Part shown: positions 1 to 9,300 of the stretch, one piece after another
Numbering within the stretch: the first letter of the stretch is position 1
Layout: every line of letters starts with the position of its first letter
From: Pseudomonas entomophila
GTDB lineage: Bacteria; Pseudomonadota; Gammaproteobacteria; Pseudomonadales; Pseudomonadaceae
Direction: 5' to 3'
Assembly: GCF_023277925.1 (NCBI RefSeq)
Contig: NZ_CP063832.1
Coordinates: forward strand, 2,806,001 to 2,870,000
Length of the DNA stretch: 64,000 nt
Notes under the pieces: model-generated
Databases searched by the model: none
What the model was told of the DNA's origin: nothing
Seen by the model: the letters and a program-made list of their open reading frames with translations, nothing else
Made by a program: the position numbers and the translations under genes

Positions 1-816
1 GTCATGGATGACGATCCGGCCCTGCTTGAACAGTGCGCCGATCGCCTTCTTGAAGTTGCCCTTGCTGACATTGAACATCTGGCTGATCACCGCCGGGTCG
101 CTCTTGTCGCACACCGGCAGCACACCGCCGGCAGCTTCCAGGCGTTGCATGATCTGCTCGTGCAGGGTGTCGGCCAGCGCCTCGCCGACCGGCTGCAGGC
201 TCAGGGCGATCTTGCCGTCGTGGCGCACTTCCTTGATAAAGCCCTTCTCGTGCATGCCCGAACGCAGGAACTTGAACACCTCGTTCTTGTGGATCAGGCC
301 CCAGTGGCGATTGTTGATGATCGCCTTGAAGCCCATGGGCGTCTCGCCGGCCACCAGCAGCTCGACCGGCTGACCGGCCTTGTATTGCGCCGGGGTGCGG
401 TCCAGGTAGCGGTCCAGTTTGGCTGTGGCGGTGATGCGACGGGTGCGTTTGTCGAGGTAGGCGTGGACCACGCAGTAGTCGCCGATCTTCAGCGGCTTGG
501 ACTCCTCCGAGTACGGCATCAGCAGGTCCTTCGAGAGACCCCAGTCGAGGAAGATGCCGGCGCCGTTGATGTCCTTGACCTTGAGGCTGGCGAACTCGCC
601 CACCTGCATTTTCGGCTTTTCGGTGGTGGCGATCAGCTGGTCTTCGCTGTCGAGGTAGATGAACACGTTGAGCCAGTCGTCGAGTTCGAGCTCGGCGTCC
701 TTGGGGAAGTAACGCCGTGGCAGCAGGATTTCCCCGTCGGCACCGCCGTCCAGGTACAGGCCGAATTCCACGTGCTTCACGATTTGCAAACTGTTGTAAC
801 GCCCAAGCAGAGCCAT
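1..816 (-). CDS. S1-domain RNA-binding protein, CvfB family (3' end outside window)
   Basis: The minus strand reads open from an ATG at 816 to the left edge, giving 272 residues without a stop. The protein begins MALLGRYNSLQIVKHVEFGL and contains S1-like RNA-binding segments (for example KVKDINGAGIFLDWG and RSGMHEKGFIKEVRHDGKIAL) followed by a C-terminal winged-helix-like part (ISQMFNVSKGNFKKAIGALFKQGRI). This is the layout of the CvfB/YitL family, which has tandem S1 domains plus a winged helix. A GAGGA ribosome-binding site lies about 10 nt upstream. The family is cytoplasmic and binds RNA; in staphylococci it affects virulence gene expression, but its role in Pseudomonas is not established. 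Only the last few residues should be missing. Confidence 0.85.
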   Translation of the reverse strand, partial: MALLGRYNSLQIVKHVEFGLYLDGGADGEILLPRRYFPKDAELELDDWLNVFIYLDSEDQLIATTEKPKMQVGEFASLKVKDINGAGIFLDWGLSKDLLMPYSEESKPLKIGDYCVVHAYLDKRTRRITATAKLDRYLDRTPAQYKAGQPVELLVAGETPMGFKAIINNRHWGLIHKNEVFKFLRSGMHEKGFIKEVRHDGKIALSLQPVGEALADTLHEQIMQRLEAAGGVLPVCDKSDPAVISQMFNVSKGNFKKAIGALFKQGRIVIHD

Positions 817-946
817 TTCCGAAGATCCTCAAGACAAGGCGGCTATTCTAACACCTGACCCGCCCGGCTGCCCGAGCGTCCATTCGCCGGAACCGCCGCG
901 CGCCCCTTGCGTCCACCGCCTGGCCAGCCCTGCAAGGACCCACCCC

Positions 947-1795
947 ATGCTCAAGCGCCTGCTCATCGCCGTCGGTGTCGCCCTCGCCCTGGCGGCCTGC
1001 AACCGCATCGACCTGGCCTACCGCAACCTGGACCACCTGGTGCCCTGGTCGCTGGGCGACTATCTGGACATGAACCGCGAACAAAAGCGTTTGCTCGACG
1101 AACGGCTCAAGGAGCAGTTGGCCTGGCACTGCCGCACGCAGCTGCCCGGCTACCTCGACTGGCTCGACCAGGTGCGCTCGATGGTCGCCAACGACGCGGT
1201 GACCGATGACGCCTTGCAACAGCGCGCCCACGAGGCACGCCAGGCCATCGGCAGAGTCGCTGCCGCCATCACCCCGTCGGCCACCGAACTGCTGCGCGGC
1301 ATGAACGACCAGCAGGTGGCCGAGATGCGCCAGGCGTTTCGCGCCGATATCGCCAAACGCCAGAAAGCCTACGCCGACACACCGCTGATCAAGCAGATCG
1401 AACAGCGCGCCGCACGCATGCAGAAGCGCCTGGAGCCCTGGCTGGGCGAGCTCAGCACCGAGCAGTACCAGCGGGTGATGCGCTGGTCCCAGGCCCTGGG
1501 CGACCAGAACCGCCAGTGGATCGCCAACCGCGCCCACTGGCAGCAACAGCTGATGCTGGCGCTCAACCAGCGGGGCGACACCAGCTTCGAACCGCGCCTT
1601 GCGCAGTTGCTGCAGCGCAAGGAGAGCCTGTGGACGCCGGAATACCGCCAGGCGTTCCAGAGCAGCGAGCAGGAGGCGCGCAGCCTGCTGGTGGACCTGA
1701 TGAAGCAGAGCAGCCCGGCGCAGCGTCAGCACCTGCAACAGCAGCTAGGCAAGGTTCGGGCGGATTTCAGTGAAATGAAGTGTCTGAAGCGTTGA
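947..1795 (+). CDS. DUF6279-type lipoprotein
   Basis: This 282-residue protein starts MLKRLLIAVGVALALAAC, a lipoprotein signal with the lipobox LAAC, so Cys18 should be lipidated. The mature part is helical and rich in Arg, Gln and Leu (repeated segments such as LDERLKEQLAWHCRTQLPGY). It matches what I recall of the DUF6279 lipoproteins of Pseudomonas; I know no function for them. It stands alone between the divergent S1-protein gene and aceK, with a REP cluster behind it. The mature protein has no second membrane segment, so it is probably a periplasm-facing lipoprotein. Confidence 0.75.
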   Translation: MLKRLLIAVGVALALAACNRIDLAYRNLDHLVPWSLGDYLDMNREQKRLLDERLKEQLAWHCRTQLPGYLDWLDQVRSMVANDAVTDDALQQRAHEARQAIGRVAAAITPSATELLRGMNDQQVAEMRQAFRADIAKRQKAYADTPLIKQIEQRAARMQKRLEPWLGELSTEQYQRVMRWSQALGDQNRQWIANRAHWQQQLMLALNQRGDTSFEPRLAQLLQRKESLWTPEYRQAFQSSEQEARSLLVDLMKQSSPAQRQHLQQQLGKVRADFSEMKCLKR

Positions 1796-1801
1796 ATGCC
1801 C

Positions 1802-1945
1802 TGTTCGCCGGCAAGCCGGCTTTCACGGAGAAAACCATAACCAATTGATTGGCGAGACCTTTGTAGGAGCGGCTTGAGCCGCGATCACCCGCGAAGCAGG
1901 TGCCAGCTACCACGTTGCCTGTATCGCGGCTAAAGCTCCTACCAG
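1802..1945. repeat. REP cluster
   Basis: A GCCGGC-type REP half (TTCGCCGGCAAGCCGGC) is followed by an inverted pair of the TGTAGGAGCGGCTTGAGCCGCGA type (about 1861-1943). It fills the gap between two convergent genes and may act as a transcript end or gyrase/IHF target, as known for REPs. Confidence 0.85.
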
Positions 1946-1971
1946 GAATCCGCGCCGTGAGCGAACCACTC

Positions 1972-3687
1972 TCAGCGCCCCCTGCGCCGATACGGAAACA
2001 CATCGATCACCTTCCCCGCCCGGATCGCCTCCTGCAACCCCTTCCAGTAGTCAGCGTCATACAACTCCCCGTGCAAACGGCTGAACAAGCGCCGCTGGCC
2101 GATATCGGCGAACAGAAATGGCGGGAACTCCTCGGGAAACACATCGTGCGGCCCAATCGAATACCACGGCTCCCCGGACATCTCATCCTCCGGGTAGCGC
2201 GGCGGCGGGATATGCCGGAAGTTGACCTCGGTGAGGAAACTGATCTCGTCGTAGTCGTAGAAAACAACCCGGCCATGGCGGGTGACGCCGAAATTCTTCA
2301 GCAGCATGTCACCCGGGAAGATGTTCGCCGCCGCCAGCTGCTTGATGGCCAGCCCGTAGTCCTCCAGCGCCTCCAGCACCTGGCCCTCGCTGGCATGCTC
2401 CAGATACAGGTTGAGCGGGGTCATGCGCCGTTCGGTCCAGCAGTGGCGGATCAGCACTGTATCGCCTTCCAGGCTCACGGTGGAGGGCGCCACCTCCAGC
2501 AGCTCGGCCAGGCACTCGGGGTCGAACTTGCCCTGCGGGAAGCGAAAATCGGCGAACTCCTGGGTATCGGCCATGCGCCCGACACGGTCGACGCTCTTCA
2601 CCAGGCGGTACTTCTCGATCACCGTGGCGCGGTCGACGGTCTTCGACGGTGAGAAGCGGTCCTTGATGATCTTGAACACAGTGTTGAAGCCCGGCAGGGT
2701 GAACACGCTCATGACCATGCCACGCACCCCCGGGGCCATGACGAAGCGGTCGTCGCTGCCGGCCAGGTGGTTGATCAGGGCACGGTAGAACTCCGACTTG
2801 CCGTGCTTGTAGAAGCCGATCGAGGTGTACAGCTCGGCGATGTGCTTGCCCGGCAGGATGCGCTTGAGGAAATTGACGAACTCGCCCGGCACCGGCACGT
2901 CGACCATGAAGTACGAGCGGGTGAAGGAGAAGATGATCGACACTTCGGCTTCGTCGGTGATCAGCGCGTCCGCCTCTATCCCGTGCCCTTCGCGGTGCAG
3001 CAGCGGGATTACCAGCGGCCACTGTTCGTCGGGGGTGTACAGACGGCCGACCAGGTAGGCACCCTTGTTGCGGTAAAGCACCGGGGTGAACAGCTCGACG
3101 TTGAGCTGCGGATCCTTGCAGACCCAGTCGGGCAGGCACTCGCGCAGCTGCTCTTCAAGGCGCGACAGGTCGGATTCCAGGTCGCCATAGGGCACATCGA
3201 ACGCGTAGTCGGCGAAGATCGCCCGCAACAACCCCTTGAGCCCGTCCGCCAGCCCATAGGTGCGCGTCTGCGCCGCGCGCTCGTGGCTGCGCATCGAAGG
3301 CCGGGTGGTGTGGATGAACATGCAGCCGTCGCTGATCTGGTCATGGCTGAACAGGCTGCAGAACAACGAGTTGTACCAGGTTTCCGACAACTCGTCGTCC
3401 AGGCGCGGGTCGATCAGGCGGATATAGGCGTTCTTGACCAGCGGCCACTGCTCGACGTCCAGCAGCGTGTGCGCCTCGAACCCTTTGCGCAGCCAGCTGT
3501 TGGCCTCGGCGACCTTCTCTTCGTACAGGTTGATGCGCGCCGCCGCCGCGCGCTGGATGTCCTGCCAGCGCGCCTGCTCGAAGCGCTCGCGGGCACCGAG
3601 GGTGATGCGGCGGAAATGCTCGCGGTAGTCGTCGAAACCGTCGAGGATCACGCGGGCGATCTCGGCGGCGGGCCAGGGTTGGGTCAT
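1972..3687 (-). CDS. aceK: Isocitrate dehydrogenase kinase/phosphatase
   Basis: A 571-residue protein clearly of the AceK family, with the usual length. AceK phosphorylates and dephosphorylates isocitrate dehydrogenase and so sets flux between the TCA cycle and the glyoxylate shunt. The N-terminal regulatory part begins [19 protein letters not shown]. The C-terminal kinase-like part contains [16 protein letters not shown] and the segment [22 protein letters not shown], which carries the metal-binding Asp residues. The start is ATG at 3687, preceded by GGAGG. In enterobacteria aceK follows aceBA; here it stands alone, so it needs its own promoter. Confidence 0.97.
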   Translation of the reverse strand: MTQPWPAAEIARVILDGFDDYREHFRRITLGARERFEQARWQDIQRAAAARINLYEEKVAEANSWLRKGFEAHTLLDVEQWPLVKNAYIRLIDPRLDDELSETWYNSLFCSLFSHDQISDGCMFIHTTRPSMRSHERAAQTRTYGLADGLKGLLRAIFADYAFDVPYGDLESDLSRLEEQLRECLPDWVCKDPQLNVELFTPVLYRNKGAYLVGRLYTPDEQWPLVIPLLHREGHGIEADALITDEAEVSIIFSFTRSYFMVDVPVPGEFVNFLKRILPGKHIAELYTSIGFYKHGKSEFYRALINHLAGSDDRFVMAPGVRGMVMSVFTLPGFNTVFKIIKDRFSPSKTVDRATVIEKYRLVKSVDRVGRMADTQEFADFRFPQGKFDPECLAELLEVAPSTVSLEGDTVLIRHCWTERRMTPLNLYLEHASEGQVLEALEDYGLAIKQLAAANIFPGDMLLKNFGVTRHGRVVFYDYDEISFLTEVNFRHIPPPRYPEDEMSGEPWYSIGPHDVFPEEFPPFLFADIGQRRLFSRLHGELYDADYWKGLQEAIRAGKVIDVFPYRRRGR

Positions 3688-3734
3688 GCGGGGCCTCCGG
3701 TGCAGGGTGCAGCGCTGAGCTTAGCCCATTCCAC

Positions 3735-3786
3735 TCACCGGCAAGCCAGCCCCGCGATCCGCTAGTAGCTGGCTTGCCGGCGAACC
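3735..3786. repeat. REP inverted pair
   Basis: CACCGGCAAGCCAGC and GCTGGCTTGCCGGCGAAC face each other in the gap between divergently transcribed aceK and the downstream transporter gene. Confidence 0.8.
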
Positions 3787-3876
3787 GCCCCACCCGTTTA
3801 CACAGCAAGAAAGCACAAGAATCCCGCCCGTCCCCTGACGTACACTCGCGCCCCTGCCCTACCGCCGGAGATCACC

Positions 3877-4752
3877 GTGAGCCCTACCGCCCTTGCCCGC
3901 CTGCTGACCCTCGCTGCCGTCTGGGGGGCGAGTTTCCTGTTCATGCGCATCATCGCCCCCGAGCTCGGCACAGTGCCGACGGCGTTCTTCCGGGTGTCCA
4001 TCGCCTGCCTGGGCCTGGTGGCGATTCTTGCCGCGGCACGGGTGCGCTGGGACTTCAACGGCAAGCTGGGGGCCTGCCTGGTGTTGGGGATGATCAACTC
4101 CGGGATTCCGGCGACCTTCTATTCGGTGGCCGCACAGGTGCTGCCGGCCGGTTACTCGGCGATCTTCAACGCCACCACGCCGTTGATGGGGGTGCTGATC
4201 GGGGCCTTGTTCTTCCGCGAGGCCATGACCCTGCCCAAGCTGTGCGGGATCTTCCTCGGCCTGTTCGGTGTCGGCATCCTCAGCGGTGCAGGCCCGGTGG
4301 CGCTGGACATGGCCCTGGTGCAGGGCGCCTTGGCGTGCCTGGCGGCGACCACCTGCTATGGGTTCGCGGGCTTTCTCGCGCGGCGCTGGGTCGCCGGGCT
4401 GGACAGCCGGCTGTCGGCGCTGGGCAGCATGCTGGGGGCCACACTGTTGCTCAGCCCGCTGTTCGCCTGGAGCGCACTGACCCAACCACCGGCCAGCTGG
4501 GGTGGTTGGGAGGTGTGGTTGTCGCTACTGGGCCTGGGGCTGCTGTGCACCGCCTTCGCCTACATCCTGTACTTCCGCCTGCTGGCCGAGATCGGGCCGG
4601 TCAAGGCCAGTACCGTGACCTTCCTGATTCCGGTGTTCGGGGTGCTATGGGGGGCGTGGCTGCTGGATGAGCCACTGTCGATGGCGCATCTGTATGGTGG
4701 GGTGTTGATTGGCGCGGCGCTCTGGCTGGTGTTGAAACCTGCCAGAGCGTGA
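3877..4752 (+). CDS. EamA-family (DMT) exporter
   Basis: This 291-residue inner-membrane protein has the ten-helix, two-EamA-repeat layout of the drug/metabolite transporter superfamily. The first repeat starts LLTLAAVWGASFLFMRI, and the second ends TVTFLIPVFGVLWGAWLLDEPLS, a hallmark EamA ending. The start is a GTG at 3877 with GGAG 6 nt upstream. The substrate cannot be told from sequence; family members export amino acids, nucleosides or other metabolites. It faces a second EamA gene (5689 to 4808) convergently, but the two proteins are not close copies. Confidence 0.85.
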   Translation: MSPTALARLLTLAAVWGASFLFMRIIAPELGTVPTAFFRVSIACLGLVAILAAARVRWDFNGKLGACLVLGMINSGIPATFYSVAAQVLPAGYSAIFNATTPLMGVLIGALFFREAMTLPKLCGIFLGLFGVGILSGAGPVALDMALVQGALACLAATTCYGFAGFLARRWVAGLDSRLSALGSMLGATLLLSPLFAWSALTQPPASWGGWEVWLSLLGLGLLCTAFAYILYFRLLAEIGPVKASTVTFLIPVFGVLWGAWLLDEPLSMAHLYGGVLIGAALWLVLKPARA

Positions 4753-4777
4753 CAGGCCTTGTTGGCGAATGCGGCTG

Positions 4778-4806
4778 CGTTCGCCAGCAAGGCTGGCGCC
4801 TACCGG
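4778..4806. repeat. REP single element
   Basis: TTCGCCAGCAAGGCTGGCG followed by CCTACCGG, between two convergent transporter genes. Confidence 0.7.
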
Positions 4807-4807
4807 T

Positions 4808-5689
4808 TTACGCCTCGGCTGCGCGCAACGCCGGCTTGCGGAACACGAACAACAGCCCGACCACGATCAGCCCCATCCCCAGCAGGCTCAACAGCGCCAG
4901 GCGGTTACCGAAGATGATGAAGTCCATCACTGCGGTCACCGCCGGCACCAGGTAGAACAGGCTGGTGACGTTGACCAGGTTGCCCCTGGCGATCAGCCGG
5001 TACAACAACAGGGTCGCCAGCAGCGATACCACCAGCCCCATCCACAACAGGGCGCCGATGAAGTGCATGTTCCATTCGACGTGCAACGCCTGGAACGGCG
5101 CGAACACCGCGCACAGGGCAAACCCGGCCAGATACTGCAACGGCAAGGTCCCCATGGGGTTGTCGGTGATGCGCTTTTGCAGGATCGAGCCCAGGGTCAT
5201 GCTGGCCAGCGCGAGCAGGGCGAACAACATGCCGGCGAGCGAAACCCCGCCCAAGTTGATGCCCTGATAGACCACCATCACCAACCCGGCCAGCCCAAGC
5301 GCCAGGCCGAACAAGCGGCTGAAGGAACGCTGGCGCTCCATCAGGACCACGGTGAGGATCGGCTGCACGCCCATCACCGTGGCCATGACGCCAGGGGTGA
5401 CGTGAGTGTTCAACGCCAGCAGGTAGAAGATCTGGTAGGCGCCGAGCAGCACGCCCCCCGTGCCCAGGGCCCGCAGGATCGCGCCACGGCTGCGCGGCCA
5501 GCGCAACCCGAGCAGCGGGCTGATCAGCAGCAGGCCGCACAGCGCCAGCGCCGAGCGCAACAGCAGGAAGGCAAACGGGCTGGCCTGGGCCAGGCCAAGT
5601 TTGGAGACGATCGCCCCGCTGCTCCACAGCAGGACGAACAGGCTGGTGGTGGCCGCCGAGGCCACGGATGCTTTGGATAAGACAGACAT
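4808..5689 (-). CDS. EamA-family (DMT) exporter
   Basis: A second ten-helix EamA permease, about 293 residues from the chosen start (MSVLSKASVASAATTSLFVL). The reading frame also allows a start at 5713, but only the ATG at 5689 has a ribosome-binding site (AGGTGG). The sequence includes SGAIVSKLGLAQASPFAFL and a late LFYLVPAVTAVMDFIIFGNRLA, typical of the first and second EamA repeats. It sits in the inner membrane and its substrate is unknown. The convergent neighbour is a related but distinct exporter. Confidence 0.82.
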   Translation of the reverse strand: MSVLSKASVASAATTSLFVLLWSSGAIVSKLGLAQASPFAFLLLRSALALCGLLLISPLLGLRWPRSRGAILRALGTGGVLLGAYQIFYLLALNTHVTPGVMATVMGVQPILTVVLMERQRSFSRLFGLALGLAGLVMVVYQGINLGGVSLAGMLFALLALASMTLGSILQKRITDNPMGTLPLQYLAGFALCAVFAPFQALHVEWNMHFIGALLWMGLVVSLLATLLLYRLIARGNLVNVTSLFYLVPAVTAVMDFIIFGNRLALLSLLGMGLIVVGLLFVFRKPALRAAEA

Positions 5690-5805
5690 GTATTGCCACC
5701 TGTTTACGGGCAAATGAGCCGTACGGAGGGCCTATCGCATAACGAGGGGATGGCCGACCGTGTTCAGTAGGGTGCGCGTGCGGTGGGGAGACGGCCAGCG
5801 GCCAG

Positions 5806-5970
5806 TCAGCCCAGCACCACGACTGCGCGAGCGGGCGGAGCTACGCCGCCTACGACGCCACTGACAGGTGGTGGGTAGTGACTGATCATGGCCGGCTGCT
5901 GGCTGCCACGCACGACCACGCCCGCGACAGGCGCGAGAACGTAAGCGGTGGTGGAAGGGATGGCTGGCAT
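5806..5970 (-). CDS. Possible small protein, unknown
   Basis: An ATG at 5970 opens a 54-residue frame (MPAIPSTTAYVLAPVAGVVV...) that is rich in Val, Ala, Pro and Gly and ends in TGA. A weak GAAG-type ribosome site lies about 10 nt upstream. It has no recognisable domain or clear signal peptide. The gap would otherwise be long for this genome, which is the main argument that it may be real. Chance open frames are common at this GC content, so this stays a weak call. Confidence 0.3.
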   Translation of the reverse strand: MPAIPSTTAYVLAPVAGVVVRGSQQPAMISHYPPPVSGVVGGVAPPARAVVVLG

Positions 5971-6017
5971 GAACAGGTCTTCTGGGAAGTGAGTGTTTCG
6001 GAATATAGCGGTGGAAT

Positions 6018-6046
6018 CATCGCGGGGCAAGCCCGCTCCCACGAGG
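6018..6046. repeat. REP single element
   Basis: CGCGGGGCAAGCCCGCTCCC, the CCCGCTCCCAC variant of the REP family, just downstream of lpxO. Confidence 0.7.
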
Positions 6047-6066
6047 AGCGAGCCTGCCCATGCAAT

Positions 6067-7002
6067 TCAGAACAACCAGCGGTACAGCGCGTAGGCGACC
6101 ACCACCGCCAACACCGGCCGCAGCACGCGGTAGGCCTTGGGGTTGGCGCGCTTGAACTGCTTGACGCGAGTGCTGATGACATTGCTGAAGCGCTTGCTCC
6201 AGGCATAGGCCTGGTTGATCCCGCCGACGCGTTCGTCATCGGTGTTCTGTGGCGCGGTGGCGCGGCCGAGGAAGGCACTGACCTTGCGGTTGATGCGGGT
6301 CATCAGCGGGCTGTTGAGCGGGCGCTCGACGTCGCAGAACAGAATCACGCGGGTGACCTCGGTCTCGTTCTTGACCCAGTGCACGAAGGTCTCGTCGAAC
6401 ATCACGTCCTCGCCGTCACGCCAGGCGTACGGCTGGCCGTCGACGTAGATGCGGCAATTGTCCGAGTTGGGGGTGGACAGCCCCAGATGGTAACGCAGCG
6501 AGCCTGCGAACGGGTCGCGGTGCGGGTTCAGATGGCTGCCGCCGGGCAACAGGGCGAACATCGCGCCCTTGACGTTGGGGATGCCGCTGACCAGTTCGAC
6601 GGTCTTGGGGCAGAGCGCCTCCGCCGACGGCAGCGGCTTGTCGTACCACTTCAGGTAGAAACGCTTCCAGCCCTTCTTGAAGAAGGAGCCGAAGCCGGCG
6701 TCGTTGTCTTTCTCCGCGGCGCGGATGTAACCCTCGTCGAACAGGCGCATGGCCTCCTCGCGGATCACCTCCCAGTTATCCTTGAGCACGTCCAGCTCCG
6801 GGAAGCGCTGGCGGTCCAGGTAGGGTTTGGAGGGCACGCCGGAGAACAGGTACATCAGGCTGTTGTAGGGGGCGAACAACGCCGAATGGTTGACGAACTG
6901 GCGCAGCACCGGCAGGCGCGCCTTGCCGCGCAGGTGCACGAACAGCACACTGCCGAAGAACACCAGCAGGGCACCTGCCTTGGCGACGAAGGATAAGGTC
7001 AT
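6067..7002 (-). CDS. lpxO: Lipid A 2-hydroxylase LpxO (Fe/2-oxoglutarate dioxygenase)
   Basis: This 311-residue protein has an N-terminal membrane helix (residues 5-23) and an aspartyl/asparaginyl beta-hydroxylase domain. Ligand residues are visible in GGSHLNPHRDPF (H161, D163) and FVHW (H208); the downstream RVILF holds the Arg expected to bind 2-oxoglutarate. LpxO hydroxylates the 2-position of a secondary acyl chain of lipid A at the inner face of the cytoplasmic membrane. AAGGAG precedes the ATG. It is a single-gene unit. Paralogues in pseudomonads can differ in chain specificity, so the exact site is inferred. Confidence 0.88.
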   Translation of the reverse strand: MTLSFVAKAGALLVFFGSVLFVHLRGKARLPVLRQFVNHSALFAPYNSLMYLFSGVPSKPYLDRQRFPELDVLKDNWEVIREEAMRLFDEGYIRAAEKDNDAGFGSFFKKGWKRFYLKWYDKPLPSAEALCPKTVELVSGIPNVKGAMFALLPGGSHLNPHRDPFAGSLRYHLGLSTPNSDNCRIYVDGQPYAWRDGEDVMFDETFVHWVKNETEVTRVILFCDVERPLNSPLMTRINRKVSAFLGRATAPQNTDDERVGGINQAYAWSKRFSNVISTRVKQFKRANPKAYRVLRPVLAVVVAYALYRWLF

Positions 7003-7194
7003 GCAACACTCCTTGGAGGGGAAATCTGGCCATCCCCGGATAGCCGGACATCATAAACCCATCCTGCCTGGGTAAAAACAACCGGGGCAGGATCGCAGTG
7101 TTAAGGATTGTGCAATAAAGGTCGGGATCCGCTATTGCGCCGGATCATCGGTGAGGTGCATTTGCCGGGGGCGCCGCACCTCAGCCCCAGAAAG

Positions 7195-8169
7195 CTATTG
7201 CTGGTTTTCCTGTTCGGTGAACAGGTCGCTGAACAGCATGCTCGACAAGTAGCGCTCGCCCGAGTCCGGCAGGATCACCACGATGGTCTTGCCCTGCATC
7301 TCGGGCTTCTCGGCCAGGCGCACCGCCGCCGCCATGGCCGCGCCGCAGGAGATGCCGCAGAGGATGCCCTCCTCCTGCATCAGGCGGATGGCCATGGTCT
7401 TGGATTCTTCCTCGGTGACGGTCTCGACCTGGTCGACGATCGACAGGTCGAGGTTCTTCGGCACGAAACCGGCGCCGATGCCCTGGATCTTGTGCGGGGT
7501 GGGCTTGAGCTCTTCGCCGGCCAGGGTCTGGCTGATCAGCGGCGAGTTCACCGGCTCCACCGCCACCGACAGGATCGACTTGCCCTGGGTGTGCTTGATG
7601 TAGCGCGACACCCCGGTGATGGTACCGCCGGTGCCGACACCGGCCACCAGCACATCGACCGCGCCATCGGTGTCGTTCCAGATTTCCGGGCCGGTGGTCT
7701 TTTCGTGGATGGCGGGGTTGGCCGGGTTGTCGAACTGGCCGGGCAGGAAGTGCTGGGCAGGATTCGAGGCGACGATCTCGTTGGCCTTCTCGATCGCGCC
7801 CTTCATGCCCTTGGCCTTGTCCGTCAGCACCAGCTCGGCGCCCAGCGCTTTCAATACCTTGCGGCGCTCCAGGCTCATCGAGTCCGGCATGGTCAGCACC
7901 AGCCGGTAGCCACGGGCGGCGGCGACGAAGGCCAGGCCGATGCCGGTGTTACCCGAGGTGGGCTCGACGATGGTCATGCCCGGCTTGAGCTTGCCGCTGC
8001 TCTCGGCGTCCCAGATCATGCTGGCGCCGATCCGGCACTTCACCGAATACCCCGGGTTGCGCCCCTCGATCTTGGCCAGGATGGTCACCCCACGCGGGGC
8101 GATGCGGTTGATCTGCACCAGCGGCGTGTTGCCGATGGAGTGGGCGTTGTCGGCGTAGATGCGGCTCAT
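7195..8169 (-). CDS. cysK: Cysteine synthase A (O-acetylserine sulfhydrylase)
   Basis: A 324-residue PLP enzyme that makes L-cysteine from O-acetylserine and sulfide. The PLP lysine is K44 in [11 protein letters not shown], and the substrate loop [12 protein letters not shown] follows. A later [12 protein letters not shown] and CGISCGAA complete the family pattern. The frame extends upstream to 8211, but the ATG at 8169 has AAGGGA at proper spacing and gives the usual CysK length. The C-terminus ends FTEQENQQ, not the GI/NI ending that docks CysK to serine acetyltransferase in enterobacteria, so complex formation is uncertain. Confidence 0.95.
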   Translation of the reverse strand: MSRIYADNAHSIGNTPLVQINRIAPRGVTILAKIEGRNPGYSVKCRIGASMIWDAESSGKLKPGMTIVEPTSGNTGIGLAFVAAARGYRLVLTMPDSMSLERRKVLKALGAELVLTDKAKGMKGAIEKANEIVASNPAQHFLPGQFDNPANPAIHEKTTGPEIWNDTDGAVDVLVAGVGTGGTITGVSRYIKHTQGKSILSVAVEPVNSPLISQTLAGEELKPTPHKIQGIGAGFVPKNLDLSIVDQVETVTEEESKTMAIRLMQEEGILCGISCGAAMAAAVRLAEKPEMQGKTIVVILPDSGERYLSSMLFSDLFTEQENQQ

Positions 8170-8358
8170 GGCTGGGTCCCTTAATGCATGGACGGGCGGA
8201 TTGACTTTCAAGGGTAAGCCTGCCTTGAAGGGGCGTAAAGCCCGTTCTAGTACGCGGGGTGACGGACCATTCAGGGACTGAATACCCGGTCTGCGTTTGC
8301 AGCCGCCGGGTGCGGGGTTATAGTCGCTGACAAATCACAAACATGTGTTGCCCGCACC

Positions 8359-8417
8359 GCCCTTTTCGCCGGCAAGCCGATTTCCGCAGGAGCCGGCTTG
8401 CTGGCGAAAAGGCCCGC
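8359..8417. repeat. REP inverted pair
   Basis: CTTTTCGCCGGCAAGCCG and GCCGGCTTGCTGGCGAAAAG face each other directly upstream of the MoxR gene; the pair ends about 24 nt before its start codon. Confidence 0.85.
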
Positions 8418-8441
8418 GCAGCCCCCGCAGAGGATCGGTTC

Positions 8442-9287
8442 ATGAAGTTCGAAGGCACCCGCGACTACGTCGCCACAGACGACCTGAAGCTGGCGGTCAA
8501 CGCGGCCATCACCCTGGAGCGCCCGCTGCTGGTCAAGGGCGAGCCGGGCACCGGCAAGACGATGCTCGCCGAGCAGCTTGCCGCCTCCTTCGGTGCCCGC
8601 CTGATCACCTGGCACATCAAATCGACCACCAAGGCCCACCAGGGCCTGTACGAGTACGACGCGGTCAGCCGCCTGCGCGATTCGCAGTTGGGCGTGGACA
8701 AGGTCCACGATGTGCGCAACTACCTGAAGAAAGGCAAGCTGTGGGAGGCCTTCGAGGCCGACGAGCGGGTGATCCTGCTGATCGACGAGATCGACAAGGC
8801 CGACATCGAGTTCCCCAACGACCTGTTGCAGGAACTCGACAAGATGGAGTTCTACGTCTACGAGATCGATGAAACCATCAAAGCGAAGCAGCGCCCAATC
8901 ATCATCATCACCTCCAACAACGAGAAAGAGCTGCCCGACGCCTTCCTGCGCCGCTGCTTCTTCCACTACATCGCCTTCCCCGACCGTGCCACGCTGCAGC
9001 AGATCGTCGACGTGCACTACCCGAACATCAGCCAGTCACTGGTCAGCGAGGCGCTGGACGTGTTCTTCGATGTACGCAAGGTACCGGGCCTGAAGAAAAA
9101 GCCCTCCACCTCCGAGCTGGTCGACTGGCTCAAGCTGCTGATGGCCGACAACATCGGCGAGGCGGTGCTGCGCGAACGCGACCCGACCAAGGCCATCCCA
9201 CCGCTGGCCGGCGCCCTGGTCAAGAACGAGCAGGACGTGCAACTGCTCGAGCGCCTGGCCTTCATGAGCCGGCGCGGCAACCGCTGA
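8442..9287 (+). CDS. MoxR-family AAA+ ATPase
   Basis: This 281-residue AAA+ protein starts MKFEGTRDYVATDD after AGAGGA. Walker A is GEPGTGKT (33-40), Walker B is VILLIDEIDKAD and sensor 1 is IIIITSNNEKELPDAFLRRC. It belongs with the MoxR ATPases that pair with a VWA-domain protein, and that partner begins only 13 nt downstream. Such pairs act as chaperone-like machines for metal-enzyme maturation or stress responses. No target enzyme gene is adjacent here, so the client is unknown. Confidence 0.9.
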   Translation: MKFEGTRDYVATDDLKLAVNAAITLERPLLVKGEPGTGKTMLAEQLAASFGARLITWHIKSTTKAHQGLYEYDAVSRLRDSQLGVDKVHDVRNYLKKGKLWEAFEADERVILLIDEIDKADIEFPNDLLQELDKMEFYVYEIDETIKAKQRPIIIITSNNEKELPDAFLRRCFFHYIAFPDRATLQQIVDVHYPNISQSLVSEALDVFFDVRKVPGLKKKPSTSELVDWLKLLMADNIGEAVLRERDPTKAIPPLAGALVKNEQDVQLLERLAFMSRRGNR

Positions 9288-9300
9288 CAGGAGCCGGGCC

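Larger units (their letters stand above)
5690..6066. other. Intergenic stretch between EamA and lpxO genes
   Basis: These 377 bases hold the upstream region of the EamA gene, one possible small gene (5806-5970, minus strand) and a single REP element near 6018-6046. I see no strong terminator or RNA gene. Confidence 0.5.

Noticed and set aside
2..832. Minus-strand 276-codon frame at the left edge
   Set aside because: It is a shadow of the S1-domain gene, which reads in another minus frame and shows real domain motifs.
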